Virus record (IMG/VR): IMGVR_UViG_3300042691_027621
Coordinates: 1 to 64,000 of that record
DNA length: 64,000 nucleotides
From: a virus
Direction: 5' to 3' (one strand)
Part shown: positions 60,705 to 64,000 of the stretch, piece by piece
Position numbering within the stretch: position 1 is the first letter of the stretch
Layout: every line of letters begins with the position of its first letter
The notes under the pieces: generated by a model
What the model saw: the letters and a program-made list of their open reading frames with translations, nothing else
What the model was told of the DNA's origin: nothing
Database searches by the model: none
Translations under genes and position numbers: made by a program

Positions 60705-61013
60705 ATGGATACTGATGCCCTTGTTGCTCACGCACGAGCAAGATTTAATCATGCTGTTGCAAAACGGCTACTAAAAGAAAAATACCTGGCCAAAATGACC
60801 TTTGCTTATCGCGGTGGCATGTGGCGTGCTGGTCCTGAACTGCTGGCTGTGTTACAAACTGTGCCAGTAGAAGATGAAGTGGTTATTGTTGACTTATACG
60901 AAAACCCTGTTAAAATTGATCCACTAGAACTACAGCACTTGGCATTTGACCGTTGGCAAGAACAAATGAATGCCTGGCACGTGGAGTTTGAAGAAATGAG
61001 CAAACGTCGATGA
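60705..61013 (+). CDS. Small conserved phage protein
   Basis: 102 residues. AYRGGMWRAGPELLAVLQTVPVEDEVVIVDLYENPVKIDPLELQHLAFDRWQEQMNAWHVEFEEMSK resembles a small protein family in T4-like environmental phages ('Y.GG....PEL...L.......VI.D.Y.NPIKI'). The N-terminal third is helical and basic; no enzyme motif. Leads a plus-strand operon just after a terminator and overlaps the next gene by four bases (ATGA). Function unknown. Confidence 0.75.
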   Translation: MDTDALVAHARARFNHAVAKRLLKEKYLAKMTFAYRGGMWRAGPELLAVLQTVPVEDEVVIVDLYENPVKIDPLELQHLAFDRWQEQMNAWHVEFEEMSKRR

Positions 61014-61813
61014 CCACCGGCGCACTGATATTTGCATTTAACAATGAACAAACCGACTACCTTGCTATGGCTCGATGGAATGCTGCAAACATTCGTAGGC
61101 ACCTTAACATTCCAGTGGCCGTGGTCACAGACCAAACAGGATCTGATATTGTGGAAGGATTTGATCACGTCATTCATGCAGACCCCAAAGCGGGAGGAAC
61201 CCGTTATTTCCAGGATTATGATGCCACTGTTACGTGGCATAACGCAGGCCGAGTTGATGCTTATAGTTTGTCCCCTTGGGACTGCACACTAGTATTAGAT
61301 GCTGATTATGTTGTGGCCAGTGCTGCACTGCGCAATGTAATCAACGCTGATCGTGACTTTATGTGCTATCGCTGGGCCACAGACATGACCACTGGACGGG
61401 AGTTAGAAGCTCTCAACACATTTGGGCGCCATCAAATGCCCATGCGTTGGGCCACAGTAATGATGTTCCGTAGATCAAACACAGCACAATATATATTTGA
61501 CTGTATGCAAATGATTCAAGACAACTGGCAACACTATCGCGATTTGTATGCCATAGACAAAAGCACATATCGCAACGACTTTGCATTGAGTATTGCTCTG
61601 GGCATTGTAAGTGGACACACCAACCATGTAAGTGATATTCCATGGCCCATGATGAGCGTCATGCCTGAACATACTTTAAAGCAAGTGGACGCTGACAGTT
61701 ACGAGATTACATTTGTAGATGCTGATCGAAAACCTCAAACAGTAGGCTGGATTGGTTTTGATTTCCATGCCATGGGCAAACGTCATTTGGAGAATATCGT
61801 TGCGTCCTGTTGA
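61010..61813 (+). CDS. Putative GT-A glycosyltransferase (DAD motif)
   Basis: 267 residues. The layout is GT-A-like: ALIFAFNNEQTDYLAMARWNAANIRRHLNIPVAVVTDQ at the N-terminus, WDCTLVLDADYVV with a DxD-type metal/nucleotide motif near residue 95, and MCYRWATDM later. Proteins like this recur in T4-like phages as hypothetical proteins. It could glycosylate a virion protein or the host surface; donor and acceptor are unknown. It overlaps the next gene by 14 bases. Confidence 0.65.
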   Translation: MTTGALIFAFNNEQTDYLAMARWNAANIRRHLNIPVAVVTDQTGSDIVEGFDHVIHADPKAGGTRYFQDYDATVTWHNAGRVDAYSLSPWDCTLVLDADYVVASAALRNVINADRDFMCYRWATDMTTGRELEALNTFGRHQMPMRWATVMMFRRSNTAQYIFDCMQMIQDNWQHYRDLYAIDKSTYRNDFALSIALGIVSGHTNHVSDIPWPMMSVMPEHTLKQVDADSYEITFVDADRKPQTVGWIGFDFHAMGKRHLENIVASC

Positions 61814-62564
61814 AGAACAAGGTTACATTATTCCTGCGTTCAATGTAGACAAGATAGACTACGTTGATTGTGCTCGTACCTTGGCAAAAACTTTACTGGC
61901 ACAACATCCCAGGGCACGTATCTGTTTGCTGACCAACGAACCCTATGCAGCGGACTATAGTTTGTTTGCCTACACACACGTTGTAGACATCAATCGAGAA
62001 AATCCCTATGCCAACGACCCTTTGGTATTTGCTCAAACACCCTTCCGCGAAACTATCAAGCTAGAAGCAGACATGCTGATTGCCAGTCCAATAGATCACT
62101 GGTGGACCATGTTTAGGCATCGTGATGTGGTGTTGTCCACTGGCTGCCGTAACTGGCGCGACGAAATCAGCACAGCTCGAGACTACCGAACAGTTTTTGA
62201 TCAAAACAATTTGCCAGACGTGTACAATGCTATTACCTATTGGCGTCGCAGTGAAATGGCCAAAGAGTTCTTTGACACTGTGCGCAATATATTTGTTCAT
62301 TGGACAGAATATCGTCGGCTCATCAAATACTCGCCCGATGTACCAGATACAGATTTGGTCTATGCCATGGCTGCACAGGTTATAGGGCCTGAATTGGTTA
62401 CTATTCCAGGATCGCCCTCAATTGTACACATGAAACAAGCACATGCAGGCACAGCCACAAAAGACTGGACACAAGAATTGGTTTGGGAAATGAATCCATT
62501 GAGAATCAATACCGTTGCTCAATGGGGTGCGTTCCACTATAATGTTAAAAGGTGGCAACCATGA
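61800..62564 (+). CDS. Putative GT-A glycosyltransferase-like protein
   Basis: 254 residues from TTG 61800, chosen because GGAG lies seven bases upstream. RPVEEQGYIIPAFNVDKIDYVDCARTLAKTLLAQHPRARICLLTNEPY gives the first Rossmann-like half; IKLEADMLIASPIDHWW holds an acidic EAD motif in the position of DxD, followed by VVLSTGCRNWRDE and DTDLVYAMAAQ. It resembles the preceding gene in fold plan (acidic motif in a hydrophobic strand, then W-rich turn), so both may be related transferases. It ends at ATGATG with the next start. Confidence 0.6.
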   Translation: MRPVEEQGYIIPAFNVDKIDYVDCARTLAKTLLAQHPRARICLLTNEPYAADYSLFAYTHVVDINRENPYANDPLVFAQTPFRETIKLEADMLIASPIDHWWTMFRHRDVVLSTGCRNWRDEISTARDYRTVFDQNNLPDVYNAITYWRRSEMAKEFFDTVRNIFVHWTEYRRLIKYSPDVPDTDLVYAMAAQVIGPELVTIPGSPSIVHMKQAHAGTATKDWTQELVWEMNPLRINTVAQWGAFHYNVKRWQP

Positions 62565-62887
62565 TGACCCCAGATGAATTCTTTGGTGTATTAGAAAGTA
62601 TGCCACAACCTCAGTCTGTATTTTATAGACTGTATTATGAAGGTGAACGCCCACTATTCTACAGCATGGAAGACTTGCCCGGTACATACATTGAAGTTAC
62701 CCCTGAACAGTATGCTAGGAGCCAAATGAAAGTGCGTATTCGCAACGGAAGGATAATTCCTATCACTTGGCAAACGGCACAAAAACTCGCACCCAGCAAC
62801 GCAGGCACACTGTGCCATTTGCAAGATGTTGCTATTGTTGTAAAAGAAAACGGAACCTATTGGAGCAAACGGACTTATGAAAGTTGA
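62561..62887 (+). CDS. Small hypothetical protein
   Basis: 108 residues from ATG 62561, with AAAGGTGG upstream. MMTPDEFFGVLESMPQPQSVFYRLYYEGERPLFYSMEDLPGTYIEVTPEQYARSQMKVRIRNGRIIPI is an alpha/beta pattern typical of small conserved phage proteins. No recognised domain. Overlaps both neighbours by a few bases inside the glycosyltransferase operon. Function unknown. Confidence 0.65.
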   Translation: MMTPDEFFGVLESMPQPQSVFYRLYYEGERPLFYSMEDLPGTYIEVTPEQYARSQMKVRIRNGRIIPITWQTAQKLAPSNAGTLCHLQDVAIVVKENGTYWSKRTYES

Positions 62888-63797
62888 TATCGCAGATTTA
62901 GACTGCATTTACTTAACCTATGACGAACCACAAAAAGAAGAGTTTTGGATCAAAATTCGCAACATGGTGCCTTGGGCAAAACGGGTGGATGGCGTTAAGG
63001 GCAGCGATGCTGCTCACAAAGCGGCGGCGCAGGCCAGTGACAGTGATAGATTCATTCTCATTGATGGCGACAATCTCCCCAACCCGTCGTTTTTTAATCA
63101 GACGCTTGTTCTTCCTAATGAAGAATACAAGAACGCTGTGTTCCGGTGGCGGGCACGTAATCACATTAACGGTTTGATGTACGGCAACGGAGGCCTAAGT
63201 TCATGGACAAAGGAGTTTGTGATGAACATGCAAACTCATGAAGCCACAGACGGACGAGATGAAACTCAGGTAGAGTTTTGTTTTGATCCCTTGTATTGGC
63301 CCATGCATGATTGTTATTCAACAACTTACCCCAACGGTGATGATTTCCATGCGTGGCGTGCAGGATTTCGAGAAGGCGTTAAGATGTGCCTGCAACGCGG
63401 TCGCAAACCCACGGTAGAAGAATTTAAAAATCAAGTGCTACGAAACTTAGACAATCTCACAATCTGGCACAACGTGGGCACAGATGTAGAATATGGCGAG
63501 TGGGCCATCGCTGGCGCACGTCAAGGCACCTATATGACCATGCTTACTAATTGGGATCATACCTTGGTGCAAAGTTTTGATGCCTTGGCCGAACTATGGC
63601 TCACAGTGAAAGATGGCCAACCAAGATTGCTCAGTAATCGGTTGGCCGAGGACTTGCACACACAATTGGATCTGCCAATGGCCATCCTAGAATGTGAACA
63701 AAGCGCATTTTTTAAACATCACTATCGTTTGAACTGGCACAATCAAGGTGTTATGGTTCGAGAAATTGACGTTATTCGCAAGATAGAAGGTTGGTAA
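62877..63797 (+). CDS. Putative glycosyltransferase-like protein (DGD motif)
   Basis: 306 residues. VDIADLDCIYLTYDEPQKEEFWIKIRNMVPWAKRVDGVKGSDAAHKAAA followed by RFILIDGDNLPNPSFF has the GT-A layout with a D-G-D metal-binding motif near residue 65. FRWRARNHINGLMYGNGGLSSW and DYCFDP-like FCFDPLYWPMHDCYSTTYPNGDDFHAWRAGFREGVKMCL follow; these phrases recur in hypothetical proteins of T4-like environmental phages. The acceptor is unknown. Its stop overlaps the next ATG (TAATG). Confidence 0.65.
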   Translation: MKVDIADLDCIYLTYDEPQKEEFWIKIRNMVPWAKRVDGVKGSDAAHKAAAQASDSDRFILIDGDNLPNPSFFNQTLVLPNEEYKNAVFRWRARNHINGLMYGNGGLSSWTKEFVMNMQTHEATDGRDETQVEFCFDPLYWPMHDCYSTTYPNGDDFHAWRAGFREGVKMCLQRGRKPTVEEFKNQVLRNLDNLTIWHNVGTDVEYGEWAIAGARQGTYMTMLTNWDHTLVQSFDALAELWLTVKDGQPRLLSNRLAEDLHTQLDLPMAILECEQSAFFKHHYRLNWHNQGVMVREIDVIRKIEGW

Positions 63798-64000
63798 TGA
63801 GCAAAGGCGACCAAAGCCGATTCATGAGCAGTGCGGAACAAATGTCGCAGGACCTAGGTCCTGCGCTGTGTTTGGCTAAATGGAAGCAGGTCAGCTTTCA
63901 CTTGCCCACAGGTCTAAACAACTCATGTTACCATCCGCCCCTGCACCAAATTACCGCAGACGATTTGACACGCCCTGGTGGCCTGCACAATACAGCACAC
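63797..64000 (+). CDS. N-terminus of a probable radical SAM (twitch-type) protein, cut by window end
   Basis: 68 codons are visible from ATG 63797. LGPALCLAKWKQVSFHLPTGLNNSCYHPPLHQI followed by RPGGLHNTAH matches my memory of the N-terminus of radical SAM/twitch domain proteins found in T4-like environmental phages. The CxxxCxxC cluster would lie at the Cys in ALCLAK or later and is not resolved here. The tight linkage to three glycosyltransferase-like genes suggests a joint modification pathway. The identification is tentative because most of the gene is outside the window. Confidence 0.5.
   Translation, partial: MSKGDQSRFMSSAEQMSQDLGPALCLAKWKQVSFHLPTGLNNSCYHPPLHQITADDLTRPGGLHNTAH

Noticed and set aside
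1-64000. Lysogeny functions, integrase or attachment sites
   Set aside because: No integrase, repressor or att-like repeats were found; gene content is that of a virulent T4-like phage.

Overview
This window is the virion-gene core of a T4-like myovirus (contractile-tailed Caudoviricetes). The diagnostic T4 set is present: gp20 portal, gp21 prohead protease, gp22 scaffold, gp23 major capsid protein, gp26/gp51 hub-assembly proteins, gp48, gp53, gp5, gp25, gp6, a giant gp7-position wedge protein, the recombination nuclease gp46/gp47 and the late sigma factor gp55. Many details (multi-repeat 'TGN' fibers, a gp55 with a large insert, fiber N-termini of the 'LTDGATFATIADG' type) look like environmental T4-like phages of marine or fresh water rather than enteric T4. 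The host cannot be read directly. A phage-borne TctC/Bug periplasmic binding protein, a family greatly expanded in Burkholderiales-type Betaproteobacteria, makes an aquatic betaproteobacterium the best guess; this is inference only.

Layout. 1-5831 (minus): a cluster of fiber-like proteins plus an MptE/MAF-like protein. 5881-6633 (minus): a virion structural protein with its own terminator and a perfect T4 late promoter. 6773-7921 (plus): a stand-alone TPR-glycosyltransferase. 8045-18021 (minus): a head operon read as tape measure, portal, small protein, acidic core protein, protease, scaffold, major capsid, then a YadA-like repeat fiber. 18063-21843 (plus): gp26, gp51 (apparently reached by a -1 frameshift) and small accessory genes. 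21844-22275: a hairpin-rich stretch without a convincing gene. 22276-28914 (minus): a replication/recombination operon gp55-gp47-tctC-AMP ligase-gp46-GIY-YIG nuclease behind a sigma-70-like promoter. 28988-60649 (plus): the tail/baseplate operon from a polyQ/polyA protein through gp48, gp53, gp5, gp25, gp6, the 4872-residue wedge protein and further fiber proteins. 60705-64000 (plus): three putative GT-A glycosyltransferases, small proteins and the start of a probable radical SAM gene.

Regulation fits T4 logic: gp55-type late octamers (TATAAATA and near variants) precede many structural genes, and in three places the octamer is built around the stop codon of the preceding gene. The most interesting points are the tctC/AMP-ligase cargo inside the gp47-gp46 pair, a seven-repeat FG-GAP beta-propeller inside the giant wedge protein, the slippery T-TTT-TTC joining gp26 to gp51, a structured noncoding region, and late promoters placed so that some transcripts would be leaderless.
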